A stretch of DNA of 64,000 nucleotides from Stenotrophomonas sp. UBA2629 (GTDB taxonomy: Bacteria > Pseudomonadota > Gammaproteobacteria > Xanthomonadales > Xanthomonadaceae), in the NCBI GenBank assembly GCA_002359895.1, contig DEOB01000010.1:318378-382377 (forward strand), given 5' to 3'. Below, piece by piece: positions 44,285 through 52,383 of the stretch; position 1 is the first letter of the stretch; each line of letters begins with the position of its first letter. The translations under genes were made by a program, and so were the position numbers. The notes under the pieces are model-generated. The model was not told the origin of the DNA and did not search any database. It was given only the letters and a program-made list of their open reading frames with translations.

Positions 44285-45355
44285 ATGAACAAGCCCGTCC
44301 GCTTTGCTTCGGTTGATGCGCTGCGCGGGCTGACCGTGGCGGCCATGTTGCTGGTAAACAACCCCGGCAGCTGGAGCCATGTGTATGCGCCGCTGCTGCA
44401 TTCGGAATGGCATGGCTGCACGCCGACGGACCTGGTGTTTCCGTTCTTCCTGGTGATTGTGGGTGTGTCGATCGCGCTGGGCGTGGTGCCGCGCGTGGAG
44501 CAGGGCGGTGACCGCGCTGCGTTGACCCGCACCGTGCTGACGCGCGCGCTGCGCATTCTAGGGCTGGGTTTGTTGCTGCATTTTCTGGCGTGGTGGTGGC
44601 TGGATCTGCCGCATTACCGTCCGTGGGGTGTGCTGCAACGCATCGGTATTTGTTTCGCTTTCGTGGGGGCAGTTGCCATCTGGCTGAAGCCTCGCTGGCA
44701 GTGGTTGTGTCTGCTGTTGTTGCTGGGCGGCTACGCAGCACTGCTTGGCGTAGGCGGCAGCCTGGCGCCGTGGCTCAATCTTCCCAGTCGCGTGGACACC
44801 ACATTGTTCGGCGCGCTGCTTTACCAATACGACGCGGCGACCGGCTTGGGTCATGACCCGGAAGGAATGCTTTCCACCCTCGGGGCGCTTGCGTCCACCG
44901 TGATCGGCCTGCATGCCGGCGCTCTGCTGCGCAGCGGGCGCAGCTCGCGTCTGCTGTTGGATGCGGCGGCACTGCTGGCGTTGGGCGGGTTGTGGTCGCA
45001 GTGGTTGCCGTTCAACAAAAACCTGTGGACTCCGTCGTACGTGTTGTGGACAGCGGGTTGGGCGTTCGCCGCATTGTGGCTGGCGCATGTGCTGATTGAC
45101 CGCTGGCAATGGCCGGCGTTGGGCCGGCGCTTCGGTGTCAACGCCATCACCGCGTATGCCGGCTCATCGGCGATGGTGCTGGCAATGATGGCCACCGGCA
45201 GCTGGGGCTGGCTGTACACGCACGTGTTCGACCGGCTGCTCACGCCGCTGGCCGGCGCGCAGTTCGCGTCATTGGTCATGGCGCTGTCCTTCGTCGCGCT
45301 GTGGTGGCTGCCGATGGCATGGATGGACCGGCGCAGGATCTATCTGAAGATCTGA
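44285..45355 (+). CDS. nagX: NagX, DUF5009-type inner-membrane protein
   Basis: The product is 356 aa with about ten membrane segments. The N-terminus FASVDALRGLTVAAMLLVNN and GCTPTDLVFPFFLVIVG match the DUF5009/HGSNAT-like family (heparan-alpha-glucosaminide N-acetyltransferase homologues). It is the last gene of the nag operon. A role in transport or acetylation of GlcNAc-containing sugars has been suggested for NagX; the exact reaction is not settled. The last 37 bases recur at 45511-45547. Confidence 0.88.
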   Translation: MNKPVRFASVDALRGLTVAAMLLVNNPGSWSHVYAPLLHSEWHGCTPTDLVFPFFLVIVGVSIALGVVPRVEQGGDRAALTRTVLTRALRILGLGLLLHFLAWWWLDLPHYRPWGVLQRIGICFAFVGAVAIWLKPRWQWLCLLLLLGGYAALLGVGGSLAPWLNLPSRVDTTLFGALLYQYDAATGLGHDPEGMLSTLGALASTVIGLHAGALLRSGRSSRLLLDAAALLALGGLWSQWLPFNKNLWTPSYVLWTAGWAFAALWLAHVLIDRWQWPALGRRFGVNAITAYAGSSAMVLAMMATGSWGWLYTHVFDRLLTPLAGAQFASLVMALSFVALWWLPMAWMDRRRIYLKI

Positions 45356-45372
45356 AGATATGACCCCAGGCG

Positions 45373-45440
45373 GTAGAGCGGAGCCATGCTCTGCTGAGGC
45401 GTTTCCGGTAGGGCGCCTGTCGAGCGTGGCTCGGCACTAC
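45373..45440. repeat. SMAG-type REP pair
   Basis: It begins GTAGAGCGGAGCCATGCTCT and ends with an inverted unit closing in CTAC at 45440. It is the first of three similar pairs around the S41 gene. Confidence 0.8.
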
Positions 45441-45555
45441 GAGGGGTCTTTCTTGGTCAGCGCGCTGCGGTGATCGCTGCGATCCTTGTCTTGTGGCAGC
45501 TGTCGAGGGCGTGGATGGGCCGGCGCGGTATCTATCTGAAGATCTGACCCCAGCT

Positions 45556-45620
45556 GTAGAGCGGAGCCATGCTCCGCTGAGGCGTTGCCGGTAAGGCTTC
45601 TGCCGAGCGTGGCTCGGCAC
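45556..45620. repeat. SMAG-type REP pair, one end degenerate
   Basis: It begins GTAGAGCGGAGCCATGCTCC. The inverted partner GAGCGTGGCTCGGCAC lacks the closing CTAC (reads GCAG). It directly precedes the S41 gene region. Confidence 0.75.
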
Positions 45621-45749
45621 GCAGCCTGATTCCCTCAGTAGCAGCAGGGCGGTGCTTTGCTGCGAAAAACTTGCGCTATCGACGACAGGCTGCCAGACAG
45701 TTGTTTCCTCTGCCATGCTCTTTCCCTGCCGAGCCAAGGAGTGGATGCA

Positions 45750-46829
45750 ATGGTGGGTGAAAGGAAAAGAGTGCTTTCTTTGCTGTGTACCGCGGCGGCA
45801 ATGCTGCTCGCATTTTCTTCTGCGGCGCAGGTGCCGACGTTGCCAGCGCGCGAGCAGATGCTGGGTTTGCTTGAGCGCAGTGCGCTGCATCGGGATCAAG
45901 TGGATTGGGCCAAGCTGCGAGGTGATCTTGCCGCAACAGATGATCCTGCTCGCCAGCGCGCGTTGCTCGATGCCGCCATCCAGCGTGCAACGGCAGGGCA
46001 TGGGCGATGGCTGTCCGCGGAGGATGTAGACAGTAGAAGTAGGCGCATTAGTGCTCGCCAGCAACGGCCAGTACCATCAAATGCATCTGGCATCGCATCC
46101 AGGATGGCGGGGTTGGATGCTCGGCTTGGAATGGTTGTTGTCGGGCCCTATCTGACAGATCGTAGGCTCTCTGCGACCCAGCAATCGGCAAAGGGGCAGC
46201 AATTCGCATTGGATCTTCAGGCCGCGATTCATCAACAGGACGATGGCAGCAGGTGCGGCTGGATAGTAGATCTGCGTCAGAACAGTGGCGGCAACATGTG
46301 GCCTATGTTGCTTGGCATAGGGCCGTTTCTGCACGGACGTATTGATGAAGCCACGCCCGTTGGCTACTTCAACGATGGTCGCAACACGCAACCTTGGTAT
46401 TACCGACTTGGCTTGGTAAGTGCGGGTGATCAGGTACATCTTTCGCTGGCTGACGCGGCCTATGTTCTCAAGCGGCCTGAATCGCCTATTGCTGTGCTGC
46501 AGTCTGGACGTACCGCAAGCGCTGGCGAGGCGGTCGCATTGGCTTTGCGTGGCCGCCATGCCAGCCGCAGTTTTGGCTTTCCCACGGCAGGCTACTCCAC
46601 GGGCAACAATCCGGTGACATTGATGGATGGCAGCTTGCTGGTGTTGACCGGGACGGTGATGAAGGATCGAAACGGCATGGGTGATGGTGCAAGCATCATT
46701 CCGGATACGTCATCCAGAGACGGTGACGACATTGAGCAGGCTGCGCAGCAATGGCTGTTGGCACAGCCCGCCTGTACTGGAAAGCAGGCAGCGATGGTGG
46801 TTGCTCCCTCTATCAACGTACCGCGCTGA
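45750..46829 (+). CDS. S41-family peptidase-like secreted protein
   Basis: The product is 359 aa. A signal peptide (VLSLLCTAAAMLLAFSSAAQ) starts at the ATG at 45750, with AGGAG 8 bases upstream. The tail-protease fold is recognised from GWIVDLRQNSGGNMWPM and the nucleophile region QSGRTASAGEAVALAL (Ser257). The Lys of Prc-type enzymes is not visible; instead ATAGHGRW holds His84, as in the Ser-His pair of nisin-resistance-type S41 proteins. There is no PDZ domain. Base composition is visibly less GC-rich than that of the neighbours, and the gene sits in a rearranged junction, so it is probably a recent arrival. Substrate unknown. Confidence 0.8.
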   Translation: MVGERKRVLSLLCTAAAMLLAFSSAAQVPTLPAREQMLGLLERSALHRDQVDWAKLRGDLAATDDPARQRALLDAAIQRATAGHGRWLSAEDVDSRSRRISARQQRPVPSNASGIASRMAGLDARLGMVVVGPYLTDRRLSATQQSAKGQQFALDLQAAIHQQDDGSRCGWIVDLRQNSGGNMWPMLLGIGPFLHGRIDEATPVGYFNDGRNTQPWYYRLGLVSAGDQVHLSLADAAYVLKRPESPIAVLQSGRTASAGEAVALALRGRHASRSFGFPTAGYSTGNNPVTLMDGSLLVLTGTVMKDRNGMGDGASIIPDTSSRDGDDIEQAAQQWLLAQPACTGKQAAMVVAPSINVPR

Positions 46830-46873
46830 GGTGCAGCGCGCCGATGTCCGTCCAAACAGGGGGGCGGGTCTCT

Positions 46874-46941
46874 GTAGAGCGGAGCCATGCTCCGCTGAAG
46901 CTTTTCTTGCAAGGTTTCCGCCGAGCGTGGCTCGGCACTAC
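46874..46941. repeat. SMAG-type REP pair
   Basis: It begins GTAGAGCGGAGCCATGCTCC and ends with the inverted unit GAGCGTGGCTCGGCACTAC. It lies between the convergent S41 and cca genes. Confidence 0.8.
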
Positions 46942-46957
46942 ATGGGGTTTTCCTTGG

Positions 46958-48178
46958 TCAGCGCGCTGCGGTGATCGCCGCGATTCGCGCTTTCTTCAAT
47001 GCCTCGCCAACGGCGGGGCCTTGCAGGCCTTCGGTGGCGATGTCGCGTGCGTTGATTGCCAATGCCGCGGCGTGCAGGCGTTGCAGGGTGGCGCGCTGCG
47101 GGTAGTCGCTGTCTTCAAAGCCCAGCCGGCCGCGTTTGTCGCATTCGCAGACCAAGGCCATCTGCGCGATGCGTTCGGGTCGGCGAAAGCCATCGCAGCG
47201 GGAAATCAGTTCCAGCACGGTGGCGTCACGCAGCTCGTCGATGCGGTGCACGTTGAGGTGTTCGCGGCAGACGGCTTCGGCGAGCTGGCGGTGATCGGCG
47301 GGAATCTTCAAGCGCTCGCACAGCTTGGCCAGCGGCTTGAGGCCGCGTTGCTCATGCATGATGTGGCGCGGCAATTCGTCAGTTGGCGTGAGTGCTTTGC
47401 CCAGGTCATGGGTGAGCGCGGCGAAGCCGATCAGGTCATCACCCGGGGCCAGCTGTGCAGCCATGTCGCTGACCATTTCCTGATGCACGCCGGTATCCAC
47501 TTCCGGATGGAATTCGGCACGTTGCGGCACACCGTATAGCGCATCCACTTCGGGAAGGATTGCGGCGAGCCCATCGGTGTCGTGCAGGCAACGCAGGAAT
47601 GCGGAGGGCTTGGGCAGGGCCAAGGCGCGCCGCAGTTCCTGCCAGATGCGCTCGGGTACCAAGGCATCCAACTCGCCGCTGGCGGCAATCTGCCGCATCA
47701 ATGCGGCCGTTTCCGGCGCCAAGGTGAAACCCAGTGGTGCAAAGCGCGCCATGAAGCGCGCGGCGCGCAGTACCCGCAAGGGATCTTCGACAAACGCCGG
47801 GCCAACATGGCGCAATACGCGCTGCTCGATATCGCGCACGCCGCCCCATGGGTCAACCAACTGCCCGGTGGCTTCATCGCGGGCGATGGCGTTGATGGTG
47901 AAATCGCGCCGCTGCAGGTCTTCTTCCAGCGACACCGACGGATCAGCATCCACCACGAACCCGCGATAACCCCGGCCGGACTTGCGCTCGGTGCGCGCCA
48001 GCGCGTATTCCTCGCCCGTGTCCGGGTGCAGAAACACCGGGAAATCCTTGCCCACTGCTTTGAACCCGCGTGCTTCCATTTCCGCCTGGGTGGAACCCAC
48101 CACCACCCAGTCGCGGTCGCCGGGCTTCTGGCCCAGCAACGCATCACGAACGGCGCCGCCTACGAGATAGATTTTCAT
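46958..48178 (-). CDS. cca: Multifunctional CCA tRNA nucleotidyltransferase
   Basis: It adds or repairs the CCA end of tRNAs. The protein is 406 aa. The N-terminal nucleotidyltransferase domain has YLVGGAVRDALLG and the metal-binding DRDWVVVG, then the A-adding motif RRDFTINAIA. The C-terminal HD domain (GFAALTHDLGKALTP) gives phosphohydrolase activity in the gamma-proteobacterial enzyme. A 13-base palindrome (GGGCATGATGCCC, 48181-48193) lies just before the start codon. Its 3' end is partly duplicated at 45443-45483. Confidence 0.95.
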   Translation of the reverse strand: MKIYLVGGAVRDALLGQKPGDRDWVVVGSTQAEMEARGFKAVGKDFPVFLHPDTGEEYALARTERKSGRGYRGFVVDADPSVSLEEDLQRRDFTINAIARDEATGQLVDPWGGVRDIEQRVLRHVGPAFVEDPLRVLRAARFMARFAPLGFTLAPETAALMRQIAASGELDALVPERIWQELRRALALPKPSAFLRCLHDTDGLAAILPEVDALYGVPQRAEFHPEVDTGVHQEMVSDMAAQLAPGDDLIGFAALTHDLGKALTPTDELPRHIMHEQRGLKPLAKLCERLKIPADHRQLAEAVCREHLNVHRIDELRDATVLELISRCDGFRRPERIAQMALVCECDKRGRLGFEDSDYPQRATLQRLHAAALAINARDIATEGLQGPAVGEALKKARIAAITAAR

Positions 48179-48219
48179 GCGGGCATGATGCCCGATGTTG
48201 TCATGTGTAGGGTCTAGTT

Positions 48220-49104
48220 CTAGTTGGACGCTCGAATCTGCTCGGCATATTCGGCCAGAGTGCCAAGGCCAATGCGCTTGCGGCGCTCATCCACGTGCGC
48301 CTCGTCTTCAATGGGCGCGGGCACCCATTGATTGTCCTTCTTGATGAACTGAGTGCCGTACAGCTGTTTCTCGTCGCGGCCAGTGCGTACCCGGTCAACC
48401 AGATAAGCGAGGTGCGATGGGCTGGCGTCTTTTTCCAGCACCGCCTTTTCCAGCAGTTGAAGCACCTGGGCTTGGAATTCCGGATCAAGATCGGCATGTT
48501 GTGCCAACAGCCATGCGGCTTGCGCGCCGTCCTTATAGACAAGCTTGTAGCCGGGCCAGCCACGTTCCTTGATCAAGGTTTTGAGCCAGGTGGTGTTGTC
48601 GTGATCGATGGTTTCCATTTCGCTCAGAAGCGCTTGGTTGCTGCTGTCGGCATTCAAGCGCCCCCGTACTTCCTGGTCGCGGTTCAGTCGGACAAAGAGC
48701 TCGTGGCGTAACGCGCGGTCGGTACCGGCAAGGTGACGGTCTTCTTCCTGTCTAGCGAGGTCAAGCGTCTGCTTCCAGCGCGGGTCACTGTGCAGGTTGG
48801 CGAAGTCCGGGTCTTGTTCGACATCTGGCACGCGCGTGTAGAAATGGGTTATCGACTCGCGCAGCTGATCAAAGGCAGCGTCTTTGTTGTCGGCCAATGC
48901 CAAGCAACAGGCAGCGTTGTAGCCATCGCTTCTTACAGCATCAGGCAGGGCGGACAGTTGCGCGTAAAGCAGGGCACAGCTTTTGTAATCCTTGGCGTCG
49001 TATGCCGCCCTAGCCTCCGCGCGGGAGGTTGCGGCGAGCGCCGCGTTGGGCAGAAGAATCGCTGTGATGACGGCAACTACAAGAGAAACAATAGTACGGG
49101 TCAT
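48220..49104 (-). CDS. Secreted DUF6624-type protein
   Basis: The product is 294 aa with a signal peptide (VAVITAILLPNAALA). An N-terminal helical repeat (SCALLYAQLSALPDAVRSDG, AACCLALADNKDAAFDQL) resembles TPR motifs. The C-terminal half matches the DUF6624 pattern (DHDNTTWLKTLIKERGWP, AAWLLAQHADLDPEF, LAYLVDRVRTGRDEKQLYGT). The function is unknown. Base composition is somewhat less GC-rich than its neighbours. It lies between slt and cca on the same strand. Its start codon is inside a perfect inverted repeat, described separately. Confidence 0.75.
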   Translation of the reverse strand: MTRTIVSLVVAVITAILLPNAALAATSRAEARAAYDAKDYKSCALLYAQLSALPDAVRSDGYNAACCLALADNKDAAFDQLRESITHFYTRVPDVEQDPDFANLHSDPRWKQTLDLARQEEDRHLAGTDRALRHELFVRLNRDQEVRGRLNADSSNQALLSEMETIDHDNTTWLKTLIKERGWPGYKLVYKDGAQAAWLLAQHADLDPEFQAQVLQLLEKAVLEKDASPSHLAYLVDRVRTGRDEKQLYGTQFIKKDNQWVPAPIEDEAHVDERRKRIGLGTLAEYAEQIRASN

Positions 49105-49137
49105 GCTGACGGCTCCTTGTCGGTTGCCGTCAGCATG
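49102..49137 (-). promoter_or_regulatory. Inverted repeat enclosing the start of the DUF6624 gene
   Basis: CATGCTGACGGC (49102-49113) pairs perfectly with GCCGTCAGCATG (49126-49137). On the minus-strand mRNA the start codon lies in the 3' arm, and most of the AAGGAG ribosome site lies in the 12-base loop. The structure may limit translation, or act as a terminator-like end for slt, whose stop is 7 bases upstream. No T tract follows. Confidence 0.6.
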
Positions 49138-49143
49138 CCGTGC

Positions 49144-51084
49144 TTAGTTGGGGCAGGCAATTGGCTTGCGTGCCCCCTCAATCCTGCCCACCATGCGGTC
49201 GCTCAGGGTCAGGGCGTTGCCGTTGAGGCGCCAGTCGTAAATCACGCTGAAGGCCAATACGCGGGCGACGTACTCGCGGGTTTCTTTGTAGCTGATGGTT
49301 TCTATCCAGAAATCCGGATCGAAGTTTGGACGTTGTGATTGCCAGCGTGCCGTCGGCGTGGGGCCGGCGTTGTAGGCGGCGATGGTGACGTAGGGCTGGC
49401 CGTTGTACTTGTCCATCAGCTGGCGCAGGTAGGCAGTGCCGATGGCGATGTTGGTGTCCGAGTCGTACAGGCTGGCGGCGCCGCCGTAGCCGCTCAGGCC
49501 GATGCGCTTGGCCACGCTGGCGCCGGTGGCCGGCAGTACCTGCATCAGGCCCATGGCGTTGGCGGGCGAGCGCGCCTTGGGGTTGAAGATGCTCTCGGCG
49601 CGGATTTCCGCCGCGATCCATGCCGGGTCCAAGGCGTTGCGGCTGGCTTCGCGGCGGATGCTGTCGTCGTGGTGCAGCGGGAATCGCAGCGTGTACAGGC
49701 GTTGTTCCTGCGGGCCCTTCAATGTGAACACGGCGCGGTCGAACCAACCATCGTTGCTGGCTACTTCCACCGCCAGCCGGCGTTGGGTGTCGTCAAACCG
49801 GCTGAGTGCATCGGCCCACTCGCGGGCGGCCCAGCTCGGGCGCTCGATCTTGTTCAACTCCAAGGCGCGTACCAAGGCGGGGTCGCGGGCGACGTTAGCC
49901 TTGGCTTGGGCGCTGTCGTTCGGCGTCCACGGGCATAGCGCGTAGGGTTGCTTGAGTTTGTCGGCAGCCAGGAAGCCATGGAAGGTAGGTTCGCTGGCCG
50001 CTGCGCGATACAGCGCAGTGGCGTCGGCGGACTTGCCGGTCTTCTCCAGCAGGCGCGCTTCAAACCAGCGCCAGCGCGAATCATTGCGCTGGGTTGCCGA
50101 CATTTTCTGGATGGCGGTCAGCGCGGCCGGCCAGTCACCGCGAGCCATGGCTTCGCGCGTGCGCCACTCGTGCAGGCGCGCGTCATAGGCCGATTCCGGC
50201 ACCGCTGCCAGGCGGCGCGCGGAGTCGGGCAGGTAAGACGCGACCGTCCACAGCGCGATTTCATAACGCACCTGGCCCTGCTGCTCGGCGTTGAGGGCCA
50301 GTGCCTGCGCGTACTGCGGCAACTGTTGCTCGGCGGCGTCCGGGTTGGCCTTGGCCAGCTTCTGCAGGCCATCGGTGGCGATGCGGCGGCTGCGTTCGTT
50401 CTTGGGCCAGTTCAGGGCGCGTGCGTCGGGCTTGTCGACAAAGGCGGCGTAGTCGTTGGCTTGTGCCAATTCGGCAGCGGGCAGGCCGCGTGCGGCGGCC
50501 CGCATCACGGCCGGCTGCTGTGCGTCGGCAGCCGCGTCGATGCGCTCCCAGCGCAATGCCGGTGTCAGCCCGCCGCGACTGGCGAGCACCGCAAACACGG
50601 CATCGCACGCGTCCGGCAGCGATTTACCGCTACTGCGCCACAAGGCCTGCGCGTCGCTGGTCCATTGCGCATCCGCTTTGCCGGTGGCTTGGCGTGCGTT
50701 GAGTTGGGCACAGCGCATGCCGGCGTCGTTGCTGGGTTTCCAGTTGGCCAGCAGGGTCGGCCAATCCTGGCGGCGGGCCAAGGCAGGCAACCAGGCGGCG
50801 CGGAATGTTTCGGCGACGGCCTGACCTTGGTAGCGCTTGAGGAAATCCTGCGCCTGGGGGGTACTCAACGTGTCGAGATCGCGGCGCAGCGTGCTGAATT
50901 CCAGCCAGCCGTACAGCGGGTGGTTGCGCAATGCAGCGGCGGCGCTCGCATTGGGCTGGCCGCGCTCGGCATCGGCGATGGCCGAGCGCATGGCTGCACG
51001 TTGCGCATCCAGGTTCTGGGCGGGAGCAGTGCTGCAGGCCAGCAAGGCAAGCGCAGCCAGTGGCATCAAAGAAAGTCGATTCAT
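49144..51084 (-). CDS. slt: Soluble-type lytic transglycosylase Slt
   Basis: It cleaves peptidoglycan to 1,6-anhydro-muropeptides in the periplasm. The protein is 646 aa. An N-terminal signal (MNRLSLMPLAALALLACS) has a lipobox-like LLAC, so it may be a lipoprotein, unlike E. coli Slt70. A long helical superhelix is followed by the catalytic domain with the Glu of AAEIRAESIFNPKARSPANA, then GLMQVLPATG and IAAYNAGPTPTARW. It is divergent from exbD. Confidence 0.93.
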   Translation of the reverse strand: MNRLSLMPLAALALLACSTAPAQNLDAQRAAMRSAIADAERGQPNASAAAALRNHPLYGWLEFSTLRRDLDTLSTPQAQDFLKRYQGQAVAETFRAAWLPALARRQDWPTLLANWKPSNDAGMRCAQLNARQATGKADAQWTSDAQALWRSSGKSLPDACDAVFAVLASRGGLTPALRWERIDAAADAQQPAVMRAAARGLPAAELAQANDYAAFVDKPDARALNWPKNERSRRIATDGLQKLAKANPDAAEQQLPQYAQALALNAEQQGQVRYEIALWTVASYLPDSARRLAAVPESAYDARLHEWRTREAMARGDWPAALTAIQKMSATQRNDSRWRWFEARLLEKTGKSADATALYRAAASEPTFHGFLAADKLKQPYALCPWTPNDSAQAKANVARDPALVRALELNKIERPSWAAREWADALSRFDDTQRRLAVEVASNDGWFDRAVFTLKGPQEQRLYTLRFPLHHDDSIRREASRNALDPAWIAAEIRAESIFNPKARSPANAMGLMQVLPATGASVAKRIGLSGYGGAASLYDSDTNIAIGTAYLRQLMDKYNGQPYVTIAAYNAGPTPTARWQSQRPNFDPDFWIETISYKETREYVARVLAFSVIYDWRLNGNALTLSDRMVGRIEGARKPIACPN

Positions 51085-51342
51085 GGCCGAAGCATAACGG
51101 CCGCTGCGTCAACGGCCGAGCAACAGTCCGGCTGCTGCATGAACAGGACGCGGATCGTTGCTGGAACACCATGCAACGCTGAAGGTCGGGATGGGCGCAG
51201 CTTGGCGTCAATGTGGTCACTGGTGAGCAACGGCCATCACCTGCTGAGAGCTGAATGAAAGGCGTCGCGGCAGATGGCAGTGCGCATTGACGGGCGTAGC
51301 GTCGGCGACGAGGCAACCGGCCTCGACCTGGGGGAACTGGAT

Positions 51343-51753
51343 ATGGCATTCAGTACGGCAGGCAATTCCGGACGTCCGTTGGCCGACATCAATGTCACCC
51401 CGTTGGTGGATGTGATGTTGGTGCTGTTGATCATCTTCATCGTTACCGCGCCGATGGTGGCCATTCCCATACCCGTGGATCTGCCGCAGCACACCAACAG
51501 GATCGTCGAACGTGTCGAGCCACCGCCGCCGATCGAGTTGCGGGTGGACGCAGGCAACCAGCTGTACTGGAATGGCCAGCCGTTGGCGCGTGTAGACATG
51601 CAGCAGCGGTTGCTGGAACAGGCGCAGGCAGATACCGGCAACCTGCCCGAACTGCGTATAGCAGCCTCACCGGATGCGCAGTACGAAGTGATGGCTCAAG
51701 TGCTGGCCGCAGCGAACAACGCACAGATGGAACGCATCACCTTCGTGCAATAG
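51343..51753 (+). CDS. exbD: ExbD/TolR-family biopolymer transport protein, orphan
   Basis: The product is 136 aa. One N-terminal membrane segment holds the conserved Asp in INVTPLVDVMLVLLIIF, and the periplasmic domain ends in QMERITFVQ. ExbD works with ExbB to energise TonB with the proton motive force. No exbB, tonB or tol gene adjoins it here. The ATG at 51343 matches the usual family start; an in-frame ATG at 51274 would add 23 non-conserved residues. A hairpin follows the gene. Confidence 0.88.
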   Translation: MAFSTAGNSGRPLADINVTPLVDVMLVLLIIFIVTAPMVAIPIPVDLPQHTNRIVERVEPPPPIELRVDAGNQLYWNGQPLARVDMQQRLLEQAQADTGNLPELRIAASPDAQYEVMAQVLAAANNAQMERITFVQ

Positions 51754-51763
51754 GTGCGGCGCG

Positions 51764-51799
51764 GCATGCCCGTGAATCGGCCACGATTTGCGGGCATGC
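51764..51799 (+). terminator. Hairpin downstream of exbD
   Basis: GCATGCCCG (51764-51772) pairs with CGGGCATGC (51791-51799). The downstream bases are only mildly T-rich (GCTTCTATTG), so this is a weak terminator candidate. Confidence 0.4.
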
Positions 51800-51969
51800 G
51801 CTTCTATTGCAGGGAAAAACGCCCTTTGCGGGAGGGTGAAGTGCGGAGGTGCTCGCCGAGCTGTAGTTGCCAGAAAGCCGTCAGGCGTCAGCCCTTCATT
51901 TCGCATTCGCTTCATCCAGCACACACACAAGAATTCAACACTGCGGCGGGTCAACTGTGAGCCCGCCCT

Positions 51970-52296
51970 ATGCACAACATCCTGTTTGTACTCGCCTGGC
52001 CGTTGGCCATGGTGTGCCCGTTTCTGCCAAGGAAGTTTCTCCTTTTGGGAGCGGCCCTGTTTCTCGCGTGCCAACTTTGCCTGTGGCATTTCACCTTCTC
52101 GGCGATGCGCAGCCCGGGTTGGGACGATAGTGCTGGCGATATGCTCATCCCGGCAGTTGTTACTTTGCCGCTGGTTCTATTTGCCTGTTTGACAGCGGTG
52201 CGGGGAGTGTTTGCTCTTCTGCATCATGTTGTTGAGCGGTTGCATAGGCAGCTGGCCGGCAGCAGGCAAGGGCGGTCTGCAGACCGATGCCGATAA
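51970..52296 (+). CDS. Small hydrophobic protein, hypothetical
   Basis: I do not recognise it. The 108-aa frame has about three hydrophobic segments (ILFVLAWPLAMVCPFL, FLLLGAALFLACQLCLW, MLIPAVVTLPLVLFACLTAV) and a basic tail. Codon use includes more rare codons (AGG, GTT, CTT) than in neighbours. There is no strong ribosome site. It could be a real small membrane protein or chance. Confidence 0.4.
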   Translation: MHNILFVLAWPLAMVCPFLPRKFLLLGAALFLACQLCLWHFTFSAMRSPGWDDSAGDMLIPAVVTLPLVLFACLTAVRGVFALLHHVVERLHRQLAGSRQGRSADRCR

Positions 52297-52369
52297 CGGG
52301 GGCATGGCGGGGGGCGTGATGCTGCACGAACCGGACATCCATTGCACGAAGTGCGTGCATCGCCCGCAT

Positions 52370-52383
52370 TACAATACGCGCCA
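52370..52383 (+). promoter_or_regulatory. -10 element for a probably leaderless exporter mRNA
   Basis: TACAAT (52370-52375) lies 7 bases before the ATG at 52383. No ribosome site is present, so the mRNA probably starts at the A of the ATG. Confidence 0.45.

Larger units (their letters stand above)
45356..45749. other. Rearranged junction downstream of nagX
   Basis: There is no gene here. In order the region holds a SMAG pair (45373-45440), a copy of the cca 3' end (45443-45483, 38 of 41 bases equal to 46944-46984), a copy of the nagX 3' end (45511-45547, 33 of 37 bases equal to 45319-45355), a second SMAG pair (45556-45620), and the leader of the S41 gene. Confidence 0.8.

Noticed and set aside
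25990..46941. SMAG pairs as insertion-sequence ends
   Set aside because: They are short palindromes with no transposase between them, and flanking target duplications are not seen except at the special nagX-cca junction.
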